64,000 bases of DNA. Origin: Telmatactis stephensoni (Eukaryota; Cnidaria; Anthozoa; Actiniaria; Isophelliidae). A program made the translations under genes and the position numbers. The stretch is taken from assembly GCA_029948255.1 (NCBI GenBank), contig JALIZF010001813.1, positions 496,001 to 560,000 of the forward strand, written 5' to 3'. Numbering within the stretch: position 1 is the stretch's first letter; each line of letters begins with the position of its first letter. The notes under the pieces were generated by a model that searched no databases, was not told where the DNA came from, and saw nothing but the letters and a program-made list of their open reading frames with translations. This document shows, piece by piece, positions 1-11,925 of the stretch.

Positions 1-50
1 AGCAAAGGGATAAAATAATGATGTTGAATATAGCTACTTATATTTTGCAT

Positions 51-3000
51 TTAAAGTAAAGATGTCTTAGCAGTTAATACTGTACTGTTTCCAGCATTAC
101 TTTTTCTGCTGATGGTTGTCTGCCCAAGAATGATAGAATTCTGGCAGGACTGCTGGAGTTTATATGTTGGATTATTGTTTTGTCCATTACATGCCCTTAT
201 TTGGCAGAAATGGTTTTCAACACAATCCTGGTTAACTATTGCAGGTTTTATAACACTGCCTGGAAATTTTGCTAGCTTTATTTTCACAAGAGAATTAAAC
301 CCTAATATCATAGATTGTAGATCAAACCACAATTTGGCTGATATGAATTCTTTTGCATTTGATGATTCTTCTTTCCAATTCTTGAAGAAATCATAGATAT
401 GCAGGAGCTGTGTTAAACGATGGTCTGTAACTTGTGATATGTGGTGACGACTATTGAATATTGAATGAATTGTTGATGTGTGCATCAACAGCTCGATTGT
501 ACTGGCCAGTTCACTTCCTTTTTCTCCAAGTGCAGTCTTGTGAGCCTGCATAGAGTTAGATGTACATAAATCATAAAAATGTTGTAATTCACTTTGGTTC
601 AACTCTTTATGCATGACGTATCCGATGTGTCAGAGAGAACATAGGATGTCATTAGGTAAATAGGAGATATGGAACTAAGGGTCAGAGAAATGTACAGTAG
701 TATATACATGTGTACAAACCTATGATGATCATCTTTGACTTTGAATGATAGGTGAATACAGCTGGTACATTGCTTGAAGCAATATTATTTTGACAGGGGG
801 TTAAAAAGATAGCCCATAATCCCTTGCGGTCATGCAATCATTTGTCTATTGTAAATAGGGTTGAAATGCCAGTTATTATTGGAAGCCTAGAGTGCTCGCA
901 CTAAATGCGTGAAACATAAATACTACTAAATAGGTGATAAATCATGCAAATTCCTTGGTTTCCTATTGTCTAATCAACACTATTTAGTAGTACCGGTAAT
1001 TAGTACTATTTGTTTCACGCTTTTAGTGCGAACACTCTATAAAGTTAAATTAATATTAGTACCTATTATTATTTATATTAGAATTATTGACACAGTTGAC
1101 ATTCTTTTCTACAACATTTTCTAAAATAAGTGGCTGTATGACTACTATTTGTTTATCATTTCCTGAATGTTACTATAATACAATACTTAACCTCAGATTG
1201 ATTCATTTTGTGTATACAGTCTCATTTACCTTTAGCAGATAAAGCATTTTATCATCAAGTACATCTTCAGCTAGACTGTTCCTCATTTTACTAGCAGGAT
1301 CAAGCTGAAAGTGCTGAAGTGTCAACTTTTCATGGATGGGTAGGGTGTGGTTTCTCTGATCCCAAGTGAAAGCATCATTCAGCTGACTCCACAGAATTTT
1401 GTGGCCCTTGAGAGTTAGGCATCTTGGTTTGCAGTCTTTGTTGCTCTTGGAAATATTGTTTCTGATCTTTTTGATATTGTGCTATAAAAAATACACTTCC
1501 ATTATTACAATCCATACACTTATTGTATTGTGTAGTTCCACAAAATATCCATACCTCCCCCACAGAGGTTTTTTTTTATCCCCATACCCCCTGGAAATTC
1601 CAGGGGGAGTTAACACGATAAGGAAATTTAGCTTGATTTGATCCCCCACCCCTTGGAAATTCCAAATCCCTCCATGGAAGGGGGGGGGAGATGTAAAAAT
1701 TATATTAATTTGTATTTTTTTATTTGTTTTCCTCATCTCAACAAAACCTTTTACTTAATGTATATATTGTATTGCAGTAATAATATTCAAGAATTGTTAT
1801 TATTAACTGACACTGCACATTTAGGTTTATGGCAATAGGCATATGGCAATATTGTATATGTACAATAAGACTTGCATTTAAGAACTCAACTGTCCAAGCC
1901 TGATGATGTACCATATTAGGAGTTCACACAAACACAAAGAAACAAGACAGTGATTTGACAAGACATGAGTTCTTATCTGCAAGATGCAAAATTAAAAATA
2001 TATTGTGCTATTTATAGAGTTTATTACCTTACAGTCAAAGATGAAAACCATTGGATTTCCAGTTATGATATTGTGTGTGACATAATTAGATTCTGATGGA
2101 TGCTGGTCTTTAAAGTGCTCATTCACAAATTGCCTGTTTAGTTCGGCCCCATCCAGAATACACCAATAAATACTACAAGGGAAAATGAACTCATGTTAAA
2201 AAGTTCCTTAAAAATGAAATTATAACAAACAATGATGCTACATTTTTTTAAAAATTTGGCTATAAAATGTTTAAAAATATTGAATTGTTATCCCAAGGAA
2301 ATCCCTAAATTTAGGGATTTCCTTGGGATAACAATTCAATATTATCTAACATCAATTGATAAACACTTATATCTTGAACAATTCCACTATAATTTCTAAC
2401 TAAAGTTGCATTTCTTTAACAGCTTTAGTGCATGCACTCTAATATTTTGGGTGTACTCACACAAAATTATAATCAAGCATCTTGCTCACTCCTTCCCAAA
2501 ATAAAAAGTAGAGATCACTGGGAGTGCAGTTTCCTGAAGGAAATTGTGCAACTGGGAATCTGAATCCTTTGTCACTTAAAAAAATGAACTGCAATACTTG
2601 TTGGGCCAACTGGGGGTCTTCATTTCCTAGTAGAAAGGGAGTCAATGAATTTATAATATATCCATGAAATAGGTCTGGGGCTCATCTAGGCAATAGACTA
2701 TTTTTACTCTTACCTATTTTAGTCTTACTATTTCATGGGTATCTATATATATATATAGTATGATAAGTATGATATCTCAAAAATAAATCTTGTTTATTTT
2801 CTATTACAACTCCCTAACATAACAAACAAGCTAGCTGTTATATTACAGTGCAGGCTATCCAGCCGGGACCACAAACTATAAAATATTGACCAATCATTTT
2901 GCAATATTTTAGAAATATGGTCATATGGTCAATTTTTTATGTCAGTGGTCCCGGTTGGAGTGTCGATCTGCACTAACTAACCTGATAAGGTTTCCATACT

Positions 3001-5158
3001 ATCATGATTCTCTCCCAGCCAGACAAATCCAACCAATTTGTGTTTCCCTTTACTATAGGACATTTCTAGACTTTCCTTTTTGAATGAGAAATTTAAAAAA
3101 TAAGTTGTATAAATTTAATTTCAACTACTATCAGTTACCCATTAGATGTATTTTAGACAAATAAAATATAATTCTAATGACGTACTGTTTTCATTGTATG
3201 TTCTTTTCCTCTGACTGTTCTGGTTGACTGATAACAACTAAATATAGTCCCTTAAATAAGAACTATATTTAGGTATATGCAGTAACTTAATTTAGATGTT
3301 ATTTCACAGACATGAAAAGCACTCCACTAATGTAAGCACACTAGCCATTAATTGACTAAGCATAATGCATTGGTTATCATGAATATTACATGATATTATT
3401 ACCTGTATTTTCATTTCATCAATGATCAAGCCACCCCAATAATCACTTTCCTCAAGACCTTGCTTTCTTGCTTCCTCAAGACACCACTTAAGAACTTGGG
3501 GATTCCACCCTGGTTTCTGCTCAATTTTGGACTTATACATTCTGTCATAATATAAATTAAAACAACAATGTTTATTGATATGCATCATCTTTTTTATAGC
3601 CACTACTACTTGGAAAAATCATGAGCACATGCAGATAAACATATTCAAAGCTACTCTCACAATACCTTATGGTTCTCTGACTAGGAAGGGTGATAAATTC
3701 TCTTAAGCTGTCAAGAACGTGCGGATTTTTGCAATATAGGTCCAGGCATAGACGAATGATCCTATAAGAAAATATACAACATATGTCAGTTTTATTCCTT
3801 GCATATGATGGATCCATATTTATCTATAACAATTATTGTCATGGTTTAAAATTCCAGAATTTATAATTACTTTGGATGCCACCTGTATCCTTTCTCTGAC
3901 TTGCACTGCCTTAGCTTCAACTGTTGCTCCCATAGGCACTTCATATTAGGTGGAATCTTATTCTCATCAAGCCCATCAAAAATTGCTTCCAAGTCATTAT
4001 TGTCTCTTTCATCCATTTCAATTTGCTGACTTACAAACTTTTCTTTCCAATAGTTTTCTCTGTTTTTTGCACACTTTAATTTCTTGCTTTGGTGTTTGAG
4101 TTTTCCTAGAAGTTGTTCTCTTGTCATCCAACGGTGATTCATTCCTTCATTTCCAACTAGGCCTCGTTGCTCCTTTTTGTCTTGTTGTCTAGAGATGTTG
4201 TAGCAATTCTTGCACATTTTTGCACCATAAAATGATGGACAAAATATTATACAGTCCCTTGCTATGACTCGTAACTCTTCGTTGGTATATTCCTCAGCGA
4301 GGTCTTTGTAAGACCCTTGAACATGGGGAATAGTACTAGGTGAAGCTAATTGAAGTGCCAGAAATCCATTGCACAAAGTAGCTGTCTTAAAGAAATCCAT
4401 GATTTGCTTGACCTTGTCGATGTCGGTTTCCGTTTCATGATCAGTACTCAGAGGAAATCCCGCATCAACATCGATCACACGACATCCACTCTTTATTTGT
4501 ATTGAAACTGTTCCGCTTTCTCGGCCCTCATTCATTCGGATTTCATGGCAAATTCGATGGCCATTGAACTCTTGGCTGGTGGTAAAAATTAAACTTGCGC
4601 TCTTTGCATTGTCCTTTCTGAACGACCAGCCAGGCTCCAAGTTGAAACCTTTGACGTCGGTTATCAATGACTGGATGCCCGCGTTTGCATTTATACAACG
4701 TGGAGGTTTTGGGGTTTTAGCCTTTAGATTCTTATAGAGGTTTACTCGATGATTCCGGGGACCTTTTTTAATAAGCTGGACGCTGCAGCCGTAGATAAAT
4801 TTCACGATTTTCCCTAGTACAGAGGCAGTTAATTGGGACTGTTTGTTCTCTTTCTCCGTACCAGCTTTTGACAAAATATCGTTCACTTCAGTAGCAGCAC
4901 CGTCTTCTACTTCATAATTATTGTTGATCCTAAAAGAACAAAAACGCTTGATAAGTAAATGAATTTGTGGAGAAGTAGTAAGGTTATCACTACACGATCT
5001 TTTCAAAATTCAACGGCAACGGATTTAATCAAACTGTTTTGATCTCTGCTTTGAAAAAAGAACACACACACAAACTTTATTGGACTTAAATTTACTTACC
5101 ATAACTGCCACTCCAAAGCAGGACTTAGCCTTTGCTTTTTATTAGGTATCTCATCCAT
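51..5158 (-). CDS. P-element/THAP9-like transposase, nine exons, apparently intact
   Basis: Spliced minus-strand gene. Exons read from frame, motifs and GT-AG sites: 5158-5100, 4929-3871, 3761-3666, 3541-3403, 3075-2982, 2626-2461, 2172-2028, 1481-1230 and about 602-51. Phases match at every internal junction through 1230 and the total is about 853 codons with no stop. The start is the ATG at 5158, with an in-frame TAA just upstream. Family landmarks: LPSQRTIR before the exon 3/4 junction, GGLIIDEMKIQ (first catalytic-type Asp), CILDGAELN (second Asp), LTLQHFQLDPASKMRN, and the C-terminal NQDCVENHFCQIR with NNNP that typifies P-type transposases. No THAP zinc finger is visible; an upstream exon could have been missed. 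The last acceptor, near 603, has a weak pyrimidine tract and is the least certain boundary. The gene could be a mobile element copy or a domesticated one; no element TIRs were found. Confidence 0.85.
890..1037. mobile_element. TA-flanked MITE, copy A
   Basis: Inverted ends related to GAGTGCTCGCACTAAATGCG and its mirror, followed inside by TACTACTAAATA on both sides. The element lies between TA dinucleotides (888-889 and 1038-1039), as for Tc1/mariner-type insertions. It sits in the last intron of the transposase gene. Related copies lie at 30469-30608 and 33228-33372, with single ends near 2425 and 36700. Confidence 0.7.
1587..1607. repeat. short near-palindrome in intron
   Basis: CCCCCTGG...CCAGGGGG around AAATT; a related half (CCCTTGGAAATTCC) follows at about 1650. 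Probably the remnant of a C/G-tipped hairpin MITE like the one at 57804-58092. Confidence 0.4.
2276..2343. repeat. perfect 68-bp palindrome
   Basis: Two 34-base arms with no spacer and no mismatch, centred on CCTAAATTTAGG at 2309/2310. It sits in the intron between exons 2626-2461 and 2172-2028 of the transposase gene. It would extrude as a cruciform or form an RNA hairpin in the pre-mRNA. Confidence 0.95.
2848..2974. mobile_element. small TIR element (MITE) in intron
   Basis: Ends are inverted: GTGCAG then CCGGGACCA on the left; TGGTCCCGG then CTGCAC on the right, about 127 bp in all. The centre is AT-rich with no coding capacity. No clear TSD. Confidence 0.6.
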
Positions 5159-5782
5159 GAATTACATAAATCCAGCAAAGAAATAAATACTGTACTTGCT
5201 TCCAGTAACGGAATTTTTAAATATATTATGACAGTACACTTCCCGTCGGTCACCCCGTTGAGTGCATTGTGTTTCGCCCGGTCCCCGTCTTCCTGGGGCT
5301 GTATTGTTAACGCCAAAGCGAGGTCAATCCGTTGGTGTCTTGGGAGATTGTACCGTACGTTGGTAGATGGTTCGTTTGGCTCACATTATTGGCGATATCT
5401 CGAAAAATATTTCACTTCGGGACAAGCGGGTTGGAGACATCAAAGTTCATTTATTGAAGAAGAGCTAACGAGAGTTTCGTGGTAATTGACGAAGGATAAG
5501 GTATTTTTTTACGGCTCGGATTAGGGGTAAGTCGGCGATATCGATAATCGAGACACCAGCCTTGTCATTTTTTTAGGAGGGGGGGGGGTATAAGAAATAA
5601 CGATTTTTTTTATTCTTTTAGGGTGTAAATAAATGCAGTAACGATGTTTTTATGCTTTATTTATTAAATTCACCTATAGTGTAAAAATTCAGTAGTACAG
5701 CCTGGGTTGCCTGTGATATTGCCACTGCCCTGCCGCTATGCTCAATGAGTTAAAACACTCTCAAATTGGTTAGAGTCAGTAT
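5159..5782. other. intergenic, no gene seen
   Basis: Region upstream of the transposase gene. It holds short open frames without recognisable motifs, a G9 run near 5580 and AT-rich stretches. No promoter motif was firm enough to call. Confidence 0.5.
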
Positions 5783-7096
5783 CTAGTCTCTTTTCGGGAT
5801 TTTTGCTCTGACTAGAGAGTCTTTAAGCGATTTATTCCTCTTGTAAGAGACGAAAGGAGGATCAGGGAAGATGCTTTTTAGGTTCTGGTTGCCAGAAATA
5901 AGATGCCAATGCTTCATCAAAATCCTTTTGATATTCGGAACTGCTGGGTTGTATATGGTAACAAATGGTAGTAGTTTTCGTTGAGCTGAGTCCGGAATAG
6001 GAGTTTTCTCGATAAAGTTTATAAATTCTGTTGAATTCTTAATGTAAGACTCCTGTTTTTTGGCAATAGGTTGTAGAAGGTAATCTACATAACTAGAAAT
6101 ACGTTCGGTTGGTCCTCCACTGCCAGAAACTATAGGACGCCCTACCGGTATTTTCTTGTGTATTTTGGTAAGCGTGTAGAATTCTGGTATTCTTGTGGGT
6201 GTCTGAGTTTGAGATAACCATTTATGTGTCATAGAATCGATAAAGCTGTCGGTTCGTAGTTTGTTAACTAAAATTTGAACTTTGGCGGCGGTTTCTTCTA
6301 CTATTGGTTCAGAGAGTGGATGGTAGAATTTTGGATCGTTTAATAGGTCCATTCCCTCTTTGACTTTATTAGTAGTGTCGTAAATGACAGTGGTTGTCCC
6401 TTTATCGGCTTTTTTTCAGGTTAAGGTCCTTATTACTTTTGAGACTCTTTAGAGCTGCTCTCTCACCGCTAGATAAATTATCATTTTGATGTTTGAAAAC
6501 AACATTTGCTAATTCTGTCTTGGTCAATTCGAGATAAGTCTCAAGTGCCACTGATGGTTGAGGTGGTGGTTGGCAGGTAGACTTAACATAGAATGGATGT
6601 TTTTTAGTTTCTGAATTAGCAAAAAGATAATTCAATCGTAAAGTGCGAGAGAATGTTCTGAAATCTCGTAATAAAGGAACGTGAGATGCCGGTCCGGTGG
6701 TGTTGGTATATATTTCAGACCATTTGATAATAAGCTAAGCTCGTTGTCGGACAATACTTTTGCAGAGTGGTTCTTAGTGTATTGGTTAGATAAAGTCTAT
6801 GGTTGCCGAAATGTGTCAATATTCGATGTTACGTTTTTGTATTCGATAAACTTAAATATGTTCGATAATTCTCAATATTTTCAATAAAAATGTAGCAAAA
6901 TTCGATTAATTTAGCTTATAATTTCATTCGATGATAAAATTTGATTTTTTCGCGATCGGACACAAAATTCATTCGATAATCCAAGCAAAATTCATTCGAT
7001 AATCCAAGCAAAATTCATTCGATAATCCAAGCAAAATTCATTCGATAACTTCATGTAAGACCACATGAAGTGGCACTATTATCTCCATTATTTTAC

Positions 7097-7385
7097 TACA
7101 GTATCCATTACTTCACATCAGTATCCATGGCTATCCATTACTATCCATAACTGTCCATGAGTATCCAGGGCTGTCCACGAGTATCCATGGCTGTTCATTG
7201 CTATCCATGGCTGTCCATAGCTATCCATGAGTATCCATGGCTGTCCATTGCTATCCATTACTATCCATGGCTGTCCATGAGTATCCATGGCTGTCCATGA
7301 GTATCCATAGCTATCCATGAGTATCCATGAGTATCCCTCGCTATACATGGGTATCCATGGCTGTCCATGAGTATCCATTGCTACC
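7097..7385. repeat. decamer array, left arm of foldback
   Basis: About 29 units of a 10-bp motif, TATCCATGAG / TATCCATGGC / TGTCCATGAG. It is the mirror image of the 8080-8690 array. A reading frame stays open only because 10-bp units translate to a 10-residue repeat. Confidence 0.9.
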
Positions 7386-8079
7386 CCTCAGTGTCCATGA
7401 GAGTAGCAATCCTTAACGGGTTTTAAGCGAAAAATCAAACAACATGAATTTTGTGTCAACAACACACAACCCCCTAGTTATGAAAATACAGCCCCATAGT
7501 TTTTAATTCTATATATAAGTTGTATATATGTACAGTATAACATTTTTATTCCATGTTTCTACGGTCTTTAGGGAGACCAATGTAAGTTTTTAACTGGTAT
7601 GTTGATAGAGTTACCATGTTTAAATGAAGTTATTATTATTATGAGTGTTATATAAGTATACCTAGTATAATTATCTTAGGATGGGGATGATCGTTATGTC
7701 TTTTAGTGCATGGTCAAAATCAGGGGTATGGAACATATCTCTTAGGGTAAGTTTAAGGTTAAAGTCTAAGCTGGTATCTTTTAGGGTATCTTTTTAAGAT
7801 AATAGATCTGAGAATTATATGTCAATGCTTTCCTTAACTTTTCAAGCAGAAGGTGTTTGAAGTTGACGTCTTTGGAACTGCATGTGGAACTAGTAAAATG
7901 CTTAAAATTATAAATTTGTTCAGTTTTAGCTGGTATCTTATGTTGCCATGACCACCAAAACTCTGGAATCTTTTAGGGGTATTTTTTGAAAATTTCCGAC
8001 GATCATTCCCACCCTAAATATATGGAAGTCCTCCCAGGGAGTATCCATTGGAATCCACATGGCGGATCCACACTTCTTT

Positions 8080-8690
8080 GAAACTCATGGATAACAATGG
8101 ATACTCATAGACAGCCATGGATATCCATGGATAGTCATGGATAGTTGTGGATAAACATGGATACTCATGGATAGCCGTGGATACTCATGGATAGCCTTTG
8201 AAACTTATGGATAGCCATCGATACTTATGGATAGCCATGGATAGCCATGGATAAACATGGATAGCCATGGATAGTCATGGATACTAATGGATATCCATGG
8301 ATACTCATGGACAGCCATGGATACTCATGTATACTAATGGATAGCCATCCATGGATACTCATGGATAGCCATGGATACTCATTGACAGCCATGGATAGTA
8401 ATGGATAGCAATGGATAGCAACGGATACTCATGGATAACCATGGATAGTCATGGATACTAATGGATAGCAGTGGATACTCATGGACAGCCAAGGACAACC
8501 ATGGATAATCATGGACAGCCATGGATACCCATGTTTAGCGAGGGATACTCATGGATACTCATGGATAGCTATGGACAGCCATGGATAGTAATGGACAGCC
8601 ATGGATACTCGTGGACAGCCCTGGATACTCATGGACAGTTATGGATAGTAATGGATAGCCATGGATACTGATGTGAAGTAATGGATACTG
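8080..8690. repeat. decamer array, right arm of foldback
   Basis: About 60 units of ATGGATAGCC / ATGGATACTC / ATGGACAGCC, the reverse complement of the left array and roughly twice as long, so the two arms have expanded unequally. Confidence 0.9.
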
Positions 8691-9924
8691 TAGTAAAATA
8701 ATGGAGATAATAGTGCCACTTCATGTGGTCGTACATGAAGTACCGACCGAAGATCACGTGCAATTATTGAATGAATTTTGCTTGGATTACCAAATGAATT
8801 TTGCTTGGATTATCGAATGAATAATGCTTGGATTATCGAATGAATTTTGTGTTCGATCACGAAAAAATCAAATTTTATCATCGAATGAAATTATAAGCTA
8901 AATTAATTGAATTTTGCTACATTTTTATTGAAAATATTGAGAATTATCGAATATATTTAAGTTTATTGAATACAAAAACGTAACGTCGAATATTGACACA
9001 TTTCGGCAACCATAAAAGTCTTGTTTGCAATTTGCTTTGCTTTTTTGCGTCTTAAAAGACGCGCAGTATTTCTAGTTGCTATTATGAGCGGCTTTCGCTT
9101 CGCGGAGTCAGTAAAGGAGACACTGATACAATTCATCTCTTGATTTATTATCACTCTTAGGAGCTAATTTACAAGAATTTGTGGTATCTATCATGGCCTT
9201 AAGTTCGTTAAATTTGGCATGGAGGTCGGCCATTTTTACAGTGTCTGGCTTGGATTTCTTATTAATTCTAGAACGAGTTCTGCTAGTTGCTGATTTCACA
9301 GCTTTGTCACTACACTGAATGTTCGTAAGGTGGCTCTTTAGTTTGTCTATGGCTTGTGACTCCTCCTTGATGTTCAGCTCTTGTTGTGAGATCATCAAAG
9401 CTAAAAGCTTCTGTTCTGCCTCAACGCAGATCTGGTGCATGGTTTTCTGGAAGTCTTTGGTATGTCTTAGATGTGGCTTTGGGCGGTACTGGAGACCAAC
9501 GGGGCAGGTGCCTTTGGTGTGGTACTCTTTCAAGTAGGACAGACTTCGTGGCTTTGGCTTTTCTGGTTTGCAAGTACGTGAGTCAGTTGAGATCAGGCTT
9601 ATAGTTTGTGGCAGTGGTCTTTGGCTTCTTAGCCGGTGGCTGGCTGGATGGCATTTCATCCTCACTGTCGAGCAGAATGGCTGATCTTTTGACTGGTGAC
9701 TTTATCGGTGAGATGGTTGGCTGATGCTCAGTCATCCTCACGAGAATGTCGGCGGCTTGAGTGTTGCTCAATTCGTCCATAGTTCCTAATAGAACTTTTT
9801 TTTTTGTAGCAAGACCGGTTTCAATATCTGTAACAGCTATCTTCGTCAGTTGCGTTTTTGGCTGGTTAAGCTCAAGAAGTGTGAGCAGCAATTAAAAAGA
9901 AAGGTTTTAACATCCAAGATTCGA

Positions 9925-10080
9925 GAACTGGGGCCAACTCTAAGAAAATGAAAGAGCTCTTGAAGCCCGCAGACTTGATCCCTATTTTGTCTGATGCCAT
10001 CACTTTTCTCGGTAATGCTGGATTTCAGACATCACTCAAGCACTGCGACCTTGTCAAGGCAACACCACGGCCAAACGCAA
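9925..10080 (+). pseudogene. short gag-like remnant
   Basis: An open plus-strand stretch encodes KKMKELLKPADLIPILSDA followed by TFLGNAGFQTSLKHCDLV. The pattern (LLKP...LIPILSDA...FLGNA...TSL) recalls N-terminal gag-type proteins of cnidarian DIRS-like elements. It is cut at both ends and has no start. Family assignment is from memory. Confidence 0.4.
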
Positions 10081-10639
10081 TGCACATGCGTGTTTTCCTA
10101 TTTTTTTAAAATGGCGGATTTCTGTATGGAGAATCTTGGGGAATGATAAAATCGTGGTAGAAATGACCAAAAAAAAATTCACCGGTTAGATTTTTTATAG
10201 ATTACAATGTTATGAACTGACTGGAACTTAATGTGAAAAAAAAGTTTTGTTTGCTGGGATGTTTAATTTATCGTTTTGAAAGCTATTTTCGAAGCTCAAT
10301 TTTTCGATCTGTGTGTTCTTTCTTGTTTTTTGATGAAGTCGTATTTATAAAGAAACAAAAGACAGAGAGCAGACATTGTAGTTTGGAGAAATTTGCTGCT
10401 TGATGTTCACAAGGAATTCTTTGAGTTTATCTTCAGGTGCCAATCCAATCACTGTGCCAAATACTCGTCCATAATGGTTGTGTGGTTGACTGTCCATCAA
10501 ATAGACTTTGTCGCCTTGACCAACAAAACAGACTGTCATTCCATTGATTATTACTAACGCTGCAAGGTTTTGTTCACTAACAAGCCGCTGTAAATAGAAA
10601 GAAAGAGAGCTCTGAGGTATTTGAGGATCCACACAATTA

Positions 10640-11150
10640 GCGCGCTAAGATCACCAATTCGTTTCCACGACCTAAAAGTAAAAAAAGACCCAGCACTCAC
10701 AACTGGAGTTGTCTACAACATAAAATGTCAAGATTGTGACTTTGTATACTACGGTCAGATGGAAAGGTCCCTGCATACAAGAATTGCTGAGCATAGGAGG
10801 GCAGTATGCCACAACCAACCACCATCTAAGATCGCTCAAGACGCTAACGAAACAGGACATGACTTTGACTTTAAAAACTCTAGAACGGAGGACAAGGAGA
10901 GCGATTTCCATCAAAGGCTCTTTTTAGAAACTTGGTATTCGGACCTTGATGACAAGTCAAAAAAACGATCGAATCCAAATTCCAGACATTTATAGAACAC
11001 TTGTAAATTCTTACAAATCTCGTGCATGCTTATTGTTACCGTTATAATCGCGCGTGCAAACGTTTTTGTCACACTGAAGAAGGTCCGCGTTTGGGCCGAA
11101 ACGTCTGTCAACTTTTTCATCAAAAAAAAAAAAAAAAAAAAAAACCGAAG
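10640..11150 (+). mobile_element. Penelope-like 3' fragment with GIY-YIG endonuclease
   Basis: A plus-strand frame encodes TTGVVYNIKCQDCDFVYYGQ, then RSLHTRIAEHRRAV, KIAQDANETGH and KESDFHQRLFLETW, the GIY-YIG endonuclease end of Penelope-like elements. The tail GAAGAAGGTCCGCG...GGGCCGAAACGTC and an A-run of about 22 follow at 11078-11143. The fragment is 5' truncated, opposite in strand to the 5.8-9.9 kb copy, and lies in an intron of the minus-strand gene. Confidence 0.8.
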
Positions 11151-11340
11151 CTAGAGACAACCAAACTAATTATCCTGGAGTGCTGCATATTGCAGTGAAG
11201 TTATGTATTTCTTTACCAATAGTAAGGAAATAAAAGTGCAAGCATTAGAGCCATTTTTGCCAAACATAGTTGCTTCTGACAGCTCAGGGTATAAACCAAA
11301 ATCAGGAGAAACCAAATAATACCTTAGCAACTTGAATACT

Positions 11341-11461
11341 TGTTATGTAATATATGTGTATCGGGTTACAGTCTGTTGTACGGACACGTGCATGCAAGCA
11401 AGCAATAAAAGAGCAAGCACCATGAGGCCTTATATTATTCTATTATCCACTTAACATTACA
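11341..11461 (+). repeat. 5' LTR
   Basis: 121 bp, TGTTATG...ATTACA, with AATAAA inside. It differs from the 3' copy at a few positions (for example catgagg/cacgagg and an indel in the AT stretch). Confidence 0.9.
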
Positions 11462-11491
11462 TGGCGGCAGAGGTAAAGTTATTGTTTAGTT

Positions 11492-11925
11492 ATGACAGAT
11501 AAAAGTGAAGGCTCTTCCAGTTCTGGAACGCCACAAATATCTTTTAAAGGCCCGTTACAAAATATACAACCACCGACTGGCTTAGATCTTAACCAAAAGT
11601 CAAAAGCAGAAAACTGGAAAGCGTTCAAGCAACGATGGACACAATACACAATTATCACGAATTTGGCAACTCAAACGGAGGAATACCAAACGGCCCTTTT
11701 CCTTTATTCAATCGGAGAAGAGGCTATGAAGGTTTTCAATTCTTTCGACATCACCGACGACGGTCGGAAATGTATGGCTAAGATCTTAGAAGCGTTTGAC
11801 AAGTACTGTCTCGGAAGCAAGAATGAAACCTTTGAACGATTCCTGTTCAACAGCCGAAATCAAAAGGAAGGAGAATCAATTGATGCCTATATCACCGATC
11901 TACGTAGCCTGAGTATCAGGCCTTC
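11492..11925 (+). pseudogene. Gypsy gag, C-terminus lost to an insertion
   Basis: About 144 gag residues remain: a Ser-rich N-terminus, then WKAFKQRWTQYTI, EYQTALFLYSIGEEA and FLFNSRNQKEGESIDAYITD, the standard Gypsy capsid pattern (retrotrans_gag). After LRSL the frame runs into the purine-rich end of the inserted element and terminates at 12037. The zinc knuckle is missing. Confidence 0.85.

Larger units (their letters stand above)
6798..9014. mobile_element. foldback-type DNA transposon, 2.2 kb, TSD aaagtc
   Basis: Long inverted arms begin TATGGTTGCCGAAATGTGTC and end with its mirror. They continue through matching A/T-rich blocks, copies of CATTCGATAATCCAAGCAAA, a block around CACATGAAGTGGCACTAT, and decamer arrays (7097-7385 left, 8080-8690 right). 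A unique AT-rich centre (about 7390-8080) shows no gene. The direct repeat aaagtc lies at 6792-6797 and 9015-9020. Removing the element plus one aaagtc copy rejoins the Penelope frame exactly. Non-autonomous. Confidence 0.9.
5783..9891 (-). pseudogene. decayed Penelope-like retroelement (minus), split by a foldback element
   Basis: Read from 9891 downward. The N-terminal region (9891-9583, 9665-9108) carries TCPVGLQYRPK and a helical QAEQ-type segment, then RRKKAKQIANKT at 9021-9060. The frame is interrupted by the foldback at 9014-6798 and resumes with LSDNELSLLSNGLKYIPTP, LLRDFRTFSRTLR and SGERAALKSLKSNKD. The RT segment (6352-5783) has LTKIHKKIPVGRPIVSG and SYIKNSTEFINFIE, typical of Penelope-like RTs. 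It then jumps near 5992 straight to TIYNPAVPNIKRILMKHWHL, which normally lies after the palm. The catalytic Asp-Asp core is therefore deleted. Frameshifts are visible near 9600, 9130, 6680 and 6410. The GIY-YIG end is absent. Confidence 0.8.

Noticed and set aside
5132..5485. 117-aa plus-strand open frame
   Set aside because: Overlaps the first exon of the P-type transposase on the other strand and has no domain-like pattern.
7118..7378. 86-aa open frame with MDSYGYSW-type repeats (and the similar frame at 8471-8671)
   Set aside because: Pure translation of the 10-bp foldback array; no start context, no splice sites, mirror copies give the same peptide.
7097..8690. CRISPR-like regular repeats
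   Set aside because: Units are contiguous 10-mers with no unique spacers and occur in a eukaryotic foldback element.
9319..9604. Two 72-aa plus-strand frames
   Set aside because: Antisense shadows of the Penelope N-terminal region.
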